A stretch of 42,640 bases of DNA from Pholiota molesta (lineage: Eukaryota > Basidiomycota > Agaricomycetes > Agaricales > Strophariaceae). Location: positions 1 to 42,640 of the forward strand of contig JACGCK010000322.1 of NCBI GenBank assembly GCA_014925825.1. Direction: 5' to 3'. Under the pieces are notes generated by a model. The model made no database searches, was not told where the DNA came from, and saw only the letters and a list, made by a program, of their open reading frames with translations. Numbering within the stretch: the stretch's first letter is position 1; each line of letters starts with the position of its first letter. The translations under genes were made by a program, and so were the position numbers. Positions 42,545 through 42,640 of this stretch are shown one piece after another.

Positions 42545-42640
42545 ACGGATCTCGGCGAACTCCACTGGCTTGCTCGGAATCGAGGTTCGGCAGAGTAGGA
42601 GCGGCGCTTGCTTCTCTCGCAGCAATCCTACATCGAATCT
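42545..42640. other. Flank after the gypsy element
   Basis: 96 bases outside the 3' LTR. Nothing recognisable in this short stretch. Confidence 0.4.

Overview
The window looks like repeat-rich, probably heterochromatic DNA of a mushroom-type basidiomycete (Agaricomycetes). The reasons are the short GT-AG introns (about 42-63 nt), the KDZ-class transposases with CxC2 and CxC5/CxC6 cysteine clusters, a TET/JBP dioxygenase carried by a KDZ element (an association described for fungi by Iyer and colleagues in 2014), and an agaric-style Ty3/gypsy element. I see no convincing single-copy housekeeping gene. Almost everything is a transposon, a transposon inside another transposon, or a gene broken by one.

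Layout. 1-1000: right terminal repeat of a KDZ element whose body lies outside the window. 1001-1306: last two exons of an unidentified gene. 1720-9474: a minus-strand transposase-like gene split by a 7-kb KDZ element (2131-9120) that carries a CxC5/CxC6/KDZ protein and a divergent zinc-cluster protein. 9475-12387: non-coding, with two tRNA-derived (SINE-like) sequences, a GC-rich island with a TTAGAT-rich tail, and short tandem repeats. 12388-14420: a minus-strand gene of an uncharacterised agaric family, split by a 0.94-kb hAT-like MITE. 14776-42544: a gypsy retrotransposon, about 8.8 kb once its insertions are subtracted, carrying three separate DNA-transposon insertions.

The three insertions in the gypsy element are: (i) a 4.2-kb palindromic element at a TA target between gag and pol (16685-20861); (ii) a 1.4-kb hAT-like MITE in the reverse transcriptase with 8-bp target duplications (21439-22874); (iii) a 13.3-kb KDZ element with 1.7-kb terminal inverted repeats and 9-bp target duplications (27751-41069). 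In each case removing the insert plus one target copy leaves the interrupted frame open, so the insertions are clean and fairly recent.

The 13.3-kb KDZ element is the most complete system. It has a CxC2-KDZ transposase (29578-33381, minus), a TET/JBP-type 2-oxoglutarate/Fe(II) dioxygenase with its metal and cofactor residues (33670-35369, minus), and a divergently transcribed multi-exon gene of unknown function (36071-39141, plus).

The least expected structure is in the gypsy element itself. Between pol and the 3' LTR there is an antisense, intron-containing gene with a zinc-cluster-like motif. It lies between two near-identical copies of the polypurine-tract region. Each copy starts with a small hairpin, and the two copies differ by a compensatory base-pair change in that hairpin.
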